Part shown: positions 1 through 8,930 of the stretch, piece by piece
How the letters are laid out: every line of letters begins with the position of its first letter
How positions within the stretch are numbered: the first letter of the stretch is position 1
From: Desulfovibrio mangrovi
GTDB taxonomy: Bacteria; Desulfobacterota; Desulfovibrionia; Desulfovibrionales; Desulfovibrionaceae
Length of the DNA: 64,000 nt
Direction of reading: 5' to 3'
NCBI RefSeq assembly: GCF_026230175.1
Contig: NZ_CP104208.1
Location: 1,054,001-1,118,000, forward strand
Notes under the pieces: model-generated
Seen by the model: only the letters and a program-made list of their open reading frames with translations
What the model was told of the DNA's origin: nothing
The model's database searches: none
Translations under genes and position numbers: made by a program

Positions 1-537
1 CACCAGCGCCTTGGATAGCCACCCCATAATCTCGTCCACATTGTCACGGATACTGTAGGGGAATCCCGTTGCGATCAGGGCGTGTTCCAGATTGTCAGTG
101 CCGGTCACGTACATCGGTTGGCCGTTCAAAGCGGCGCCCTGCCCGCGGGCAGCGGTGAAACACTCCCGCAAAATGGGCGCATTCACGATGCCGAGCACCA
201 TCCTGCCCTTGTGCCACAGCCCCACTGAGGAAGCCACTAAAGGAATCTGATGGGCAAAATTGGTGGTACCGTCCACCGGATCGATGATCCATGCCAGATC
301 GGTCAGCGGTGCAGTTCCCGCACTTTCTTCCGCCAGAAAGGATGCTTCCGGAAGAATGGCGTGCAGGCGGCGCTTCAGATCCTCTTCAACGGCAACATCG
401 GTTTCCGTCACCAGATCAATTCGCCCCTTCAGAGTTATCTTGCGCGGCTTGTACCAGCTATCCAGTATGACGTTGCCGGACTCGCACACGGCAGCGGTTG
501 CTTCTTCCAGAAGCGATGCATATCCAAACTCATCCAT
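1..537 (-). CDS. Inositol monophosphatase family protein (SuhB/IMPase-like), 3' end cut by window
   Basis: The first 179 residues of an FIG-superfamily sugar/inositol phosphatase are present; the C-terminal third lies outside the window. The reading frame is open to base 1. The metal-binding signature is clear: EE at residues 70-71 and WIIDPVDGTTNFAH at about 83-96, with Asp86 and Asp89 as expected Mg2+ ligands. The family hydrolyses phosphate monoesters such as inositol-1-phosphate, and some members (SuhB) also act with NusA on rRNA transcription; the sequence alone does not say which role applies here. The start is the ATG giving MDEFGYASLL. The gene lies 83 bases downstream of mreB on the same strand, with an mreB terminator between them. 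Confidence 0.9.
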   Translation of the reverse strand, partial: MDEFGYASLLEEATAAVCESGNVILDSWYKPRKITLKGRIDLVTETDVAVEEDLKRRLHAILPEASFLAEESAGTAPLTDLAWIIDPVDGTTNFAHQIPLVASSVGLWHKGRMVLGIVNAPILRECFTAARGQGAALNGQPMYVTGTDNLEHALIATGFPYSIRDNVDEIMGWLSKALV

Positions 538-577
538 AACATTGTCCTTTTCGCACTCACTGCAATTTTCCCGCAAC

Positions 578-603
578 AAAAAAGCGGCCCGGAGGCCGCC
601 TTT
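578..603 (-). terminator. Intrinsic terminator after mreB
   Basis: A 6-bp GCGGCC/GGCCGC stem with a four-base loop is followed on the minus strand by a run of six T. It lies 18 bases beyond the mreB stop and separates mreB from the inositol-phosphatase gene. Confidence 0.75.
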
Positions 604-620
604 CTGGCGAAAGGGAAAAC

Positions 621-1643
621 TTAGTTGATGTACACCTTGCTGTAGAACTTGCGGTCATCAAGGGTACGACCGGTACCGCGAACCACCGTGGTAAGGGGAT
701 CGTCATCGATCACAACCTTGAGATTGGTTTCCTTGGTGATCAGGGTATTCAATCCCTTCAGCAGGGCGCCGCCACCGGCCAGCAGCAAACCATTGTCTGC
801 AATATCGCCAGCAAGTTCCGGGGGTGTCTTCTCAAGCGATTTACGAACGGCCATGACAATGGCTTTAACGGGGTCTGCAAGGGCTTCACGCACATGCCCG
901 TCCGTGACGAGCACGGATTTAGGCGTGCCGGTTACCATGTCCTTGCCGGAAACATCCATGGAAAGGGTTTCAGGCAGCGGGTGCGCGGACCCGATTCTGA
1001 TCTTGATACGTTCGGCCATGTTCTCGCCGATAAGCAGCTTGAACTCTTCCTGAAAATAGCGTTGCACGGCACTGTTCATAGCATCGCCTGCCACGCGGAC
1101 AGACTCTGCATAGGCAATGGCGGAAAGCGAAATAACGGCCACTTCCGTGGTGCCGCCGCCGATATCAACGACCATGTTGCCCATGGGCTGGTGAATAGGC
1201 ATATCGGCCCCGATGGCTGCCGCCATGGGTTCCTCAACAAGCCGCACATCGCGGGCACCGGCCTGCTGTGCAGATTCTATGACGGCCCTTTTCTCAACCT
1301 GCGTAATGCCGGTAGGAACACAGATAACAATATTGGGCTTGGCAAGGGAAAAACCGGTAATGACCTTCTTGATAAAGAAGGAAATCATCTGCTTGGTGAC
1401 TTCAAAGTCGGCAATAACACCATCCTTCATGGGGCGGATGGCACGGATGCGCTGGGGGGTACGGCCGAGAAATTCCTTGGCTTCCTTACCCACCGCAAGC
1501 ACGGTGTTCCGATCGTTATCTATGGCAACAACGGACGGTTCGTTCAGCACGATCCCATCGTTCTTGGTATACAAAAGCGTGTTGGCGGTGCCGAGGTCCA
1601 TGGCAAGGTCTTTGCCGAACAGTCCTAACAATTTGCCGAACAT
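621..1643 (-). CDS. mreB: Rod shape-determining protein MreB
   Basis: A bacterial actin of 340 residues, the usual MreB length. It polymerises under the inner membrane and positions the elongation machinery for lateral cell-wall synthesis. Visible actin-fold motifs are the phosphate-1 loop DLGTANTLLY (about residues 16-25), the phosphate-2 loop VDIGGGTTEVAV (about 160-171) and the adenosine motif LLAGGGALLKG near 290. mreC, mreD, pbp2 and rodA do not follow. The gene is second in a two-gene operon: its ATG directly abuts the stop codon of the upstream GAF-domain gene, so translation is probably coupled. Confidence 0.97.
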   Translation of the reverse strand: MFGKLLGLFGKDLAMDLGTANTLLYTKNDGIVLNEPSVVAIDNDRNTVLAVGKEAKEFLGRTPQRIRAIRPMKDGVIADFEVTKQMISFFIKKVITGFSLAKPNIVICVPTGITQVEKRAVIESAQQAGARDVRLVEEPMAAAIGADMPIHQPMGNMVVDIGGGTTEVAVISLSAIAYAESVRVAGDAMNSAVQRYFQEEFKLLIGENMAERIKIRIGSAHPLPETLSMDVSGKDMVTGTPKSVLVTDGHVREALADPVKAIVMAVRKSLEKTPPELAGDIADNGLLLAGGGALLKGLNTLITKETNLKVVIDDDPLTTVVRGTGRTLDDRKFYSKVYIN

Positions 1644-2702
1644 TTAGGCACTCTCTTCTTGGGTCGAGGTGGAAAAATCAAATTCAAAGTCCTCAGACTG
1701 CTCTGTTTTTGTTGCTGCCGCCTGCTGCAACTGATGCAATTGTTGAGCGGCTTCATGCAGCCGACTCCGTAAATACAAGTTTTCAAGAAATAATGCCAGA
1801 TGTTCGGAAGCCATCTGGCAAAAAACCTTAAGCTCGTCCGGAATTTCCTTAGGATTTTCGCTCGCAAAGACAAGCACACCGCGGGTGATGCGTCCGATGG
1901 TCAAAGGCAGACAAATGACGCTTTGAAAGCCGGGGTGCGTGGAGACTTTGCCGTACAGCGGAGAAGACTGCGTGCCCGAATCGGAGCCGCCCATGAAAAC
2001 AGGCTTGCTGTTCTTGAACACCCACCCCACAAGTCCCGTGCCATAAGGAATGGCCTGTGCTTCACCCTGAACGTAGGACTGGGTTTCGTCTTCGATGTAA
2101 TAGTTGTGCCCTGCTTCGTCTCTAGAGGCAAAACTGCAATAAGAAAAACCGGATGTCTCGGCCATTATGCCGAGATATTGTTCAAGAAACTTTGACCAGT
2201 TCTTGTGCCGTTTGCGCAGACCGTAAATCAGCTGCAGGCAGCTGTAATACTTGCTCAGATTCACCTGCTCGGCAGCGAGGCAGGAGCTGGACTGAACCTC
2301 GTACACAAGGTCGGCAAAAAGCTGAAGAATCTTCTGGTCCTTGTTGGAGAAGGAGTACTGACGCTTACTGTCGAGGCAAAGCGCTCCGGTACCGTTCCTG
2401 AGAGGAACCCCCATAAAGGCCTTTATCTTCGATTCCTCGTTGCTGGAATAATAACCGAGATGATACTGGCGCGTATCGAAATCGTTGACGAGCATTGGCC
2501 CCTGATTGCTGACAATCCAACCGACAAGCCCTTTGCCGGGCACAAACTGCGCCCCCTTGTCGACAAGGTCGCCCAGGCTGAAGCTGCCGACAACGGCAAA
2601 CTCTCTTCCGGAGTTGTCGGGCATTATCAGAACAGCCGAATACGCATCAAAGACGCTGCAGATTATTCCGAGAATGCGTTCATAGCAGGACTTGGTATTC
2701 AT
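1644..2702 (-). CDS. Tandem GAF-domain protein, co-transcribed with mreB
   Basis: A soluble 352-residue protein with two GAF-like domains, roughly residues 10-150 and 180-320. Each has the GxGLVGWI/VxxxxxPxxxxD-type core (GKGLVGWIVSNQGPMLVND; GTGLVGWVFKNSKPVFMGG). No catalytic output domain follows: the C-terminal tail is a Gln/Ala-rich, probably coiled segment ending in acidic residues. GAF domains bind small ligands such as cyclic nucleotides or haem, or mediate dimerisation. I infer a sensory or scaffold role because the stop codon touches the mreB start. Start ATG (MNTKSCYERI). The ligand and function are unknown. Confidence 0.8.
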   Translation of the reverse strand: MNTKSCYERILGIICSVFDAYSAVLIMPDNSGREFAVVGSFSLGDLVDKGAQFVPGKGLVGWIVSNQGPMLVNDFDTRQYHLGYYSSNEESKIKAFMGVPLRNGTGALCLDSKRQYSFSNKDQKILQLFADLVYEVQSSSCLAAEQVNLSKYYSCLQLIYGLRKRHKNWSKFLEQYLGIMAETSGFSYCSFASRDEAGHNYYIEDETQSYVQGEAQAIPYGTGLVGWVFKNSKPVFMGGSDSGTQSSPLYGKVSTHPGFQSVICLPLTIGRITRGVLVFASENPKEIPDELKVFCQMASEHLALFLENLYLRSRLHEAAQQLHQLQQAAATKTEQSEDFEFDFSTSTQEESA

Positions 2703-3169
2703 TAAAATATACCTGCCGATTCAATTGGAATCGGCTAGAGTTAGCATGCTTCTATGTAGTAAAGAGCGTTGCCTGTCAGGACAGTTGCGTTGCAGCTCAA
2801 GCCCCCCCTTCTGACCGCCATCTGTGCGAAAACAGTGGCCTGTCATAAGCCACTGACTCAAGGCGTGCAGGGTGAGACATGAAGAACAGGTCAACAAGGC
2901 TCCCAATTCCGCATATTAATATAGTAATCCTGCGGTTGTTTCAATCACCGCTTATAGTCACCTGAAAGCGGAACTCGTCATAAACACGCTAACACCATGC
3001 AATCATTAGCTCATTTTTTTCTACGAAGCCATTTGTCCGCCTAGTGGGTATTTTCATGAAATGGTAGAAATTTTTTAGAGAATACAATACGATGTCCAGA
3101 AAGAAGCTGGGCATTCACCATGACGCGCCCCGCAAGTAATTTCATGCTTCACGACAGGGATTCTACTCC
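2703..3169. other. Divergent intergenic region
   Basis: This 467-base gap separates the GAF-mreB operon from the 575-residue gene on the other strand. It has AT-rich stretches (about 2910-2945 and 3000-3090) suited to divergent promoters. I see no convincing small gene, RNA or operator beyond the promoter listed separately. Confidence 0.5.
2916..2944 (-). promoter_or_regulatory. Candidate sigma70 promoter for the GAF-mreB operon
   Basis: On the minus strand TTGAAA is separated by 17 bases from TATTAA, about 215 bases upstream of the GAF-protein start. The implied leader is long, so a second, closer promoter is possible. Confidence 0.4.
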
Positions 3170-4897
3170 ATGAGTTTCGATTGGAAAAAGGCGTTCACCA
3201 AATGTGGCATTCCATGGGATGACCACAACACATTTGCTGCGCCGGTCAATCTGAACTCGCTCATGGAATTGAAACAATTCCTGGACATAATCCACACAAA
3301 GTTCTGCCTCCTCAAACCCTACTTCGAGAATCCGGATTATCCCGTTGTGGACAACAGGGAACTGCTTCCCTCTTTTGAATCCGACATATGGGAACACAAG
3401 AATCTTCCCGGCTTTTCCATGGTAGCGTTTGACCGTCAGATCAACTATTTTTCGGAAATTTTCCAGTTCGACATACTGCATTCGCTGATGGATGAAACTG
3501 CAAATGCTGAAGGTAAATCCTGCCCGCTTGAGCATACTGTCATCTCACAGAACGTGCAGGCCATGCAGAACCGCATGCCCAAAAAGCTGCAGGAATCCTT
3601 TAAGCAGCGTTTTATGAAGTATGATGTTTCAGTATTGGATCATTACCCAATGCTGCTTCCATATCTGCTCGAAATGGACCGCGCGCAGGTAATGGCTCTT
3701 GATTCATTCGGGAACTATTACCTTTCAGGAATTTACGCATCATTCCCATCGGAGTTGGATGCAGAAATAAAGCGCTTCGGCATGCGTACGGGCAAATTCA
3801 GCATCGGTGACAATGAAAAATACGAACGCAATCGTCTGTTCGTATATCAGTATTTGATGGAGTTGTACGGATTCCCCATTGTTTCCGAACGCAGAACATC
3901 AAGTGCCTTGTTTTCGCGCCGTTTGCACAAGATGGGTGAACGATTCCTTGTACGCGTGCTCGGGCAAAGCGATCGCACTCTCACCACGCTGTACACGCCG
4001 ACCAAGCGCAAACACTACCCGACCATTGAAAAGATTGCTCTGGTCAAGGTGCACAACGACCAGACTGAAGTCATCCGCAGGCTGGAAGAAGGTGGTTTCT
4101 TTGTCGACGAACAAAAACGCGTGGTCATTTTGCGCGTCACCTACTCCCAGCACAAATTCAACCCCGACAACGTGCGCCAGGAACGCGCTCTTTCCGTGGT
4201 CAAGCAAGAGGTAATACACCCCATCACAGCACGGGTGGTAGACGACCTCAACATCATCAAGGATACGACCAACATGTTCCTGCGCCTCAACGACATAGTC
4301 CGGGGCGAATACACGGGACGCATCACGTACAAGCGAAATGAGATCGTAGAAAACACGGATACAGACGAAAAAAGGCTCAAATTCCTCTACGCATGGCTCT
4401 CCAAGCACCAGCGGCGAATCATCGGTTATTCCGACGAATTCTTCGGCAATGTCGTCAAGGTGCTGGACGGCTATCTTCTCTCGCCGGACAATTACGAGGT
4501 GTTTGGCAACCTCAATGATCTGTATCAGGAAGTCTGGGCTCGCTACAGTTTCATCCAGCAGGCGCGCAAGATCCGTATTCTTGAAGACCTCCGCACCCGC
4601 GAATACAAGGGAGAGCGGATAAGTTACGGCACCATGCTCTCAGAAGCCGTGAATCTGCTGCACGGCCTGAAATTCGAGATCGTCAGCTATTTCGATGAAC
4701 TTGTGGCCAGCGTTATTTCCATTGCCGAGTCCATTCTCAACGACCGCTATATCATCCGCAATTACATCGACAAGAAAGACGACCAGCTCTCGCCGTACGG
4801 ACTGGAGATGAAAAAACAGTACAGAAAACTCGTCTCTCTACTTGACGAATTCAAAGCAATCCGCAAATCTCGTCGCGAGTTCAGCCAGAATCGATAA
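3170..4897 (+). CDS. Conserved-looking protein of unknown function, 575 aa
   Basis: I do not recognise this protein. It is a soluble, charged 575-residue product with no signal peptide, membrane segment, P-loop or metal-binding Cys/His cluster visible. The last 170 residues look mostly helical and very basic at the end. The middle (about 255-330) has alternating beta-like segments. ATG start (MSFDWKKAF) with only a weak AGGGA upstream. It is monocistronic: divergent from the GAF-mreB operon and 72 bases before gcvT. Codon use resembles its neighbours, so recent transfer is not indicated. Confidence 0.8.
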   Translation: MSFDWKKAFTKCGIPWDDHNTFAAPVNLNSLMELKQFLDIIHTKFCLLKPYFENPDYPVVDNRELLPSFESDIWEHKNLPGFSMVAFDRQINYFSEIFQFDILHSLMDETANAEGKSCPLEHTVISQNVQAMQNRMPKKLQESFKQRFMKYDVSVLDHYPMLLPYLLEMDRAQVMALDSFGNYYLSGIYASFPSELDAEIKRFGMRTGKFSIGDNEKYERNRLFVYQYLMELYGFPIVSERRTSSALFSRRLHKMGERFLVRVLGQSDRTLTTLYTPTKRKHYPTIEKIALVKVHNDQTEVIRRLEEGGFFVDEQKRVVILRVTYSQHKFNPDNVRQERALSVVKQEVIHPITARVVDDLNIIKDTTNMFLRLNDIVRGEYTGRITYKRNEIVENTDTDEKRLKFLYAWLSKHQRRIIGYSDEFFGNVVKVLDGYLLSPDNYEVFGNLNDLYQEVWARYSFIQQARKIRILEDLRTREYKGERISYGTMLSEAVNLLHGLKFEIVSYFDELVASVISIAESILNDRYIIRNYIDKKDDQLSPYGLEMKKQYRKLVSLLDEFKAIRKSRREFSQNR

Positions 4898-4969
4898 TAT
4901 GAACACGCGATTCTGCGGGAACCAGCAACCACACCACAACATCCACCATCAACCGCTCAGGAGGACGCC

Positions 4970-6067
4970 TTGTCTGACCTGCTCCAAACACCGTTAACGT
5001 CGTGGCACAAGGCTCAGGGCGCCAAAATGGCCCCCTTTGCCGGCTGGGATATGCCCATTCAGTACAAAGGCATCATCGTCGAGCACAACCACACCCGTGA
5101 GCATGCCTCCATCTTCGACATCTGCCACATGGGCGAATTCACGCTCAAGGGCGCAGGTGCGAAGGATGCTCTGTCCAAGATCGTGACCCACAATCTGGAC
5201 ACCCTCGGGCCCGGCAAATGCCGTTATGGTTTTCTGCTGAACGAGGAAGGCTGCATTCTGGACGACCTCATCGTCTACTGCATGGCTGAAGACGATTACA
5301 TGCTGGTGGTCAACGGCGCCTGCACCGAATCCGACTTTGCATGGATCGCCAAGCATCTGCCCGCCACTCTCTCCTTTACAGATGTTTCCGCTCAGACCGC
5401 CAAGATCGACCTTCAGGGCCCCGAAGCCTATGACGTGCTTGAAGCAGTTCTCGGCACCGGCTACCGTTCGCTCAAGTATTTCTGCCATGTCACTGCGGAA
5501 TTCAACGGCGGCCCCATTATCATCAGCCGCACTGGCTACACTGGTGAACTGGGCTATGAGTTCTACCTGCCTTCCGAAAACGCTGCCGCCCTCTGGGACA
5601 AGCTCATGGCAGACGAGCGTGTAGAAGCCGCAGGCCTTGGCGCACGAGACACTCTTCGTCTTGAAGTGGGTCTGCCCCTCTACGGACAGGATCTCGACAC
5701 CAAGCACAATCCCACGGAAGCCGGCATGGGCTGGCTGCTCAAGTCCCCTGCCGCTTACATCGGCAAAGGCAAGGACGCAGAAGTACGTGAAATGCTCGTT
5801 CCGCTTACCATTCCCGGCCGCCGCGCGGCACGTCATCACGACGTGGTCTGCCTGCCTGAGGCCAAGGGCGGAAAGGAAGTGGGCGTTGTCACCAGCGGTT
5901 CCTTCTGTCCTTCCGTAGGCAACTCCGTGGCGCTGGCCTTTGTTGCCAAGGAATACGCTGACGAGCCTGCGTTTATAGTCAAAGCCGCTCGCGTAAACCT
6001 TGAAGCCACCCGCTCCGACCTTCCTTTCTTCAAAGGCGGCACGGCCCGCAAGAAGCTGGAAGAGTAA
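4970..6067 (+). CDS. gcvT: Glycine cleavage system T protein (aminomethyltransferase)
   Basis: GcvT moves the methylene group from the aminomethyl-lipoyl arm of GcvH to tetrahydrofolate and releases ammonia. The protein has 365 residues, a normal length. It begins LLQTPLTSWHKAQGAKMAPFAGWDMPIQY and carries the folate-domain segments SRTGYTGELGYEFYLP and GLGARDTLRLEVGLPLYGQDLD. The start is a TTG with a strong AGGAGGA six bases upstream; no in-frame ATG fits better. gcvH and gcvP are not next to it, so the remaining subunits must be elsewhere. No glycine riboswitch is visible in the short leader. Confidence 0.96.
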   Translation: MSDLLQTPLTSWHKAQGAKMAPFAGWDMPIQYKGIIVEHNHTREHASIFDICHMGEFTLKGAGAKDALSKIVTHNLDTLGPGKCRYGFLLNEEGCILDDLIVYCMAEDDYMLVVNGACTESDFAWIAKHLPATLSFTDVSAQTAKIDLQGPEAYDVLEAVLGTGYRSLKYFCHVTAEFNGGPIIISRTGYTGELGYEFYLPSENAAALWDKLMADERVEAAGLGARDTLRLEVGLPLYGQDLDTKHNPTEAGMGWLLKSPAAYIGKGKDAEVREMLVPLTIPGRRAARHHDVVCLPEAKGGKEVGVVTSGSFCPSVGNSVALAFVAKEYADEPAFIVKAARVNLEATRSDLPFFKGGTARKKLEE

Positions 6068-6095
6068 GACGTTATCCGTTCATTCCCGTACACTT

Positions 6096-6127
6096 AAAGG
6101 GGCAGCTTAGGCTGCCTCTTTTCGTTT
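6096..6127 (+). terminator. Intrinsic terminator after gcvT
   Basis: An 11-bp stem (AAAGGGGCAGC with one G-T pair) with a TTAG loop is followed by TTTTCGTTTT. It lies 28 bases past the gcvT stop. Confidence 0.8.
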
Positions 6128-6173
6128 TCCCGGTCTTCGGGCAAGTTCATCAAGGGAACACAGCGCATTGGAG

Positions 6174-6202
6174 TTGGCAGAGTGCGCCATGCCTGTTAAT
6201 AC
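6174..6202 (+). promoter_or_regulatory. Candidate promoter for the rsmE operon
   Basis: TTGGCA and TAATAC are separated by 17 bases, and the -10 is preceded by TGT (extended -10 form). It lies 64 bases upstream of the proposed rsmE TTG start. Confidence 0.45.
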
Positions 6203-6265
6203 TGCGCAATACCGTTGCCGTCTTCAACCGGCAGCCATTGCACATCATCTCCACCGGAGCACGAC

Positions 6266-7027
6266 TTGAAAACGTTCTATCTGCCGCCAGAAGAATGGCG
6301 GGAACCATATACGCTTGAAGGACAGGAAGCCAAGCATCTCGTCAAAGTGCTGCGCGCCCGCGAAGGGGACGCCATTCGCCTGCTCGATGGCCGCGGACGC
6401 GAAGGCATGTTCCGCATTACCGCAACCGAAAAGCACCGCGTTCACCTTACACTTGAAGAATTGGTTGAACATCCGGAACCGGTCGGTTCCGCGGTGCTGG
6501 CGCTTGGCTGGGCAAAGTCCGTCAGACGCGGCTGGTTGCTGGAAAAGGCTGTGGAGCTGGAAGCCGGGGGCATCTGGCTCTGGCAGGCTGACCGTTCGCA
6601 ATCAAGCGTTCCCACTGACATCAAGGACTCGTGGGAAGGCCAGATGATTGCTGGTGCCAAACAGAGCCTCAACCCGTGGCTGCCGGAACTGCGAACCATA
6701 CCGGACGGCGTTGAAGGGCTCGTGAGATTGGCATCGGCATTCGACAACATCTTCATTCTCTGGGAAGGCCAGTCCCCTTCCGCTCTCCTTTCGCCTGCCA
6801 TGCTTGGCGGCAAGGGACGAACCCTGTTCGTGGTTGGTCCTGAAGGCGGCTTTTCGGACAGGGAAGTTCGCGTGCTCACGGAAGGCGGCTTTACACCCGT
6901 CAGCCTTGGGCGACGCATTCTCCGCTGGGAAACTGCCGCCCTGCTCTGTCTCGGACTGGACTGGTGGCACCGCGAGCTTGTGGAATCCTCTGAAACGGAA
7001 CATGAACAATCGGGAGGCGCAGCGTGA
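6266..7027 (+). CDS. rsmE: 16S rRNA (uracil(1498)-N(3))-methyltransferase RsmE
   Basis: RsmE methylates N3 of U1498 in helix 44 of 16S rRNA and belongs to the SPOUT (knotted) class. The product is 253 residues when begun at TTG 6266, which has GGAG six bases upstream; the same frame is open upstream to 6215 but lacks a ribosome site. The N-terminal PUA-like part reads FYLPPEEW and EAKHLVKVLRAREGD. The C-terminal knot has FVVGPEGGFSDREV and LGRRILRWETAAL, the classic SAM-binding motifs. The stop overlaps the rarA start by four bases (GTGA), the first of several tight couplings in this operon. Confidence 0.95.
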   Translation: MKTFYLPPEEWREPYTLEGQEAKHLVKVLRAREGDAIRLLDGRGREGMFRITATEKHRVHLTLEELVEHPEPVGSAVLALGWAKSVRRGWLLEKAVELEAGGIWLWQADRSQSSVPTDIKDSWEGQMIAGAKQSLNPWLPELRTIPDGVEGLVRLASAFDNIFILWEGQSPSALLSPAMLGGKGRTLFVVGPEGGFSDREVRVLTEGGFTPVSLGRRILRWETAALLCLGLDWWHRELVESSETEHEQSGGAA

Positions 7028-8238
7028 GCGTACGCCAGCCTCTGGCAGACAGAATCCGGCCCGAGTCCTTTGACGATTTTGTGGGACAGGAACACCTGAA
7101 GGCACGGATCACCGCACTGGGTAACGCAAAAAGGCTCCCAAGTCTGCTTCTGTTCGGCCCTCCCGGATGCGGCAAATCTACCCTTGCATTACTTCTTGCG
7201 CGACAGACAGGACAAAACTGGCTGCGTGTGAGCGCACCGGAAGCGGGCCTGCAGCAACTACGCAAATCCCTCACCGGTGTGGATGTGCTGGTGTTGGATG
7301 AGTTGCACCGTTTTTCCAAGGCACAGCAGGACTTTTTTCTGCCCCTGCTGGAATCCGGTGAAGTCACCCTTATTGCCACGACCACGGAGAACCCCTCTTT
7401 CAGCGTCACACGGCAGCTGCTTTCCAGACTACATGTCCTGCGCCTGCGTCCCCTGAGCAGACCGGAGATGATTCAGCTTGCCAGACGGGGCTCAGAGGCC
7501 AGCGGCTTCACCCTTGAAGATCAGTCCTACGACTTTATCGCGGGTGTTGCCCACGGCGATGCACGCACCATGCTTAACCTCATGGAGTACATTGCGGCCT
7601 TGCCTGAGGAATCCCGTTCGTTCGAGAATCTCCGCACTGCGCTTCCTGAAGTGGTCATCCGCCATGACAAAGATGGAGACAATCACTACGAACTGGCCTC
7701 AGCACTCATCAAATCCATTCGCGGCAGCGATCCTGATGCAGCCTTGTATTATCTTGCCTGCCTGCTGGAAGGCGGCGAAGATCCCCGCTTCATCACACGC
7801 AGACTCATTCTTTCCGCTTCCGAGGACATAGGACTGGCAGACCCCACAGCCCTGCAGTTGGCTGTCGCCTGCCAGCAGGCCATTGAGTTCGTCGGCATGC
7901 CGGAAGGATTTATCCCGCTTGCGGAATGCGTGGTTTATCTGGCCCTTTCCAAGAAGAGTAATTCCACCTACGCCGCCTATCTGGCCGCCGCCAAGGAAAT
8001 ACGTACCAATGGTCCCCGCCCTGTGCCCCTGCACCTGCGCAATCCTTCCACCAAATTGCAGAAGGACTGGGGGTACGGAAAGAACTACCTGTATCCGCAC
8101 AACTACCCTGAAGGGCACGTGGAACAGCAGTACCTGCCTGACGGACTTGAGGACAGGCATTTCTATCAGCCCAAGGACCATGGCATAGAACCCCGCATCG
8201 CCGCATGGTATAAACAGCTGCACAAGAAACGCCCATAA
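7024..8238 (+). CDS. rarA: Replication-associated recombination protein A (AAA+ ATPase)
   Basis: RarA (MgsA, the WRNIP1/Mgs1 family) is a tetrameric clamp-loader-like ATPase that acts at stalled forks. The 404 residues include RPESFDDFVGQEHL near the N-terminus, Walker A GPPGCGKST (about 43-51), Walker B LVLDELHRF (about 89-97), sensor 1 ATTENPSF and the C-terminal tetramerisation region with YGKNYLYPHNYPEGHVEQQYLP. Start GTG inside the rsmE stop. It is somewhat shorter than the E. coli protein (about 447 residues). Seventeen bases separate it from the glycosyltransferase gene. Confidence 0.96.
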   Translation: MSVRQPLADRIRPESFDDFVGQEHLKARITALGNAKRLPSLLLFGPPGCGKSTLALLLARQTGQNWLRVSAPEAGLQQLRKSLTGVDVLVLDELHRFSKAQQDFFLPLLESGEVTLIATTTENPSFSVTRQLLSRLHVLRLRPLSRPEMIQLARRGSEASGFTLEDQSYDFIAGVAHGDARTMLNLMEYIAALPEESRSFENLRTALPEVVIRHDKDGDNHYELASALIKSIRGSDPDAALYYLACLLEGGEDPRFITRRLILSASEDIGLADPTALQLAVACQQAIEFVGMPEGFIPLAECVVYLALSKKSNSTYAAYLAAAKEIRTNGPRPVPLHLRNPSTKLQKDWGYGKNYLYPHNYPEGHVEQQYLPDGLEDRHFYQPKDHGIEPRIAAWYKQLHKKRP

Positions 8239-8255
8239 CCCGACGGAATGCGCCC

Positions 8256-8930
8256 ATGGCAACAGCCCCTCTCTACAGCATAATCACCCCCAGCGCGGGC
8301 AAGCGCCCTGCTGCGCTTGGGCATGCCATAGACAGCGTCCATGAGGCGATGATCCGTGCCGGTCTTGATCAGGATTCCGTGGAAATGCTTGTCGGATATG
8401 ACGGCATACAGGGACCGGCGGTCCGCGAGTATCCTTTCGTACAGTTCCTGAACCTGCCGCAGCAGGGAAATTTCGGCAACGGCATACGCCAGATGCTGCT
8501 GCGTGTCTCAAAAGGGAATAGGATCATTTTTCTTGATGACGACAACGCGCTGACCCCCGATGCACTTGCCGTTTACAGCCGGTATCCGGACACGGAACTG
8601 GTGATTGCCCGCATAGATGTAAGCCGCGCGTTCGCCAACCCTTATTTGCCGGAACAGGTTGAAGGCCGTGACCTTTTTCGTCCTACCAACGTAGATCCTT
8701 TGTGTATGTGTCTTTCACGGGATCTGGTACAGGACCGATGCGGAGGCTGGGAGATTTACGAAGGCTACGAATCGGATTATCGTAATCTTGTGCGTTATTA
8801 TCGCAGAGCACATTCCGTCACCATTACGAACGACATTGTAGGTATTTATGATGCGGGACGCGGCATGGATCAGGGGGGCATGAACCGCAGACAACAGCAA
8901 ACCGAATCACCACAGGAGATAACAGAATGA
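8256..8930 (+). CDS. GT-A fold glycosyltransferase-like protein
   Basis: A 224-residue soluble protein with the layout of a small family-2 glycosyltransferase: an N-terminal YSIITPSAGKRPAAL strand-loop, then the likely metal- and nucleotide-sugar-binding motif FLDDDNALTPDAL (about residues 90-102). No membrane anchor is visible. The acceptor and sugar are unknown. It sits between rarA and a BON-domain lipoprotein and overlaps the latter by four bases (ATGA), so it is translated as part of the rsmE operon. Confidence 0.75.
   Translation: MATAPLYSIITPSAGKRPAALGHAIDSVHEAMIRAGLDQDSVEMLVGYDGIQGPAVREYPFVQFLNLPQQGNFGNGIRQMLLRVSKGNRIIFLDDDNALTPDALAVYSRYPDTELVIARIDVSRAFANPYLPEQVEGRDLFRPTNVDPLCMCLSRDLVQDRCGGWEIYEGYESDYRNLVRYYRRAHSVTITNDIVGIYDAGRGMDQGGMNRRQQQTESPQEITE

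Noticed and set aside
2721-2906. A 61-codon minus-strand frame upstream of the GAF gene
   Set aside because: Overlaps the predicted leader, lacks a ribosome site and shows no protein-like composition.
4898-4969. A glycine riboswitch before gcvT
   Set aside because: The leader is only 72 bases and shows none of the paired aptamer structure.
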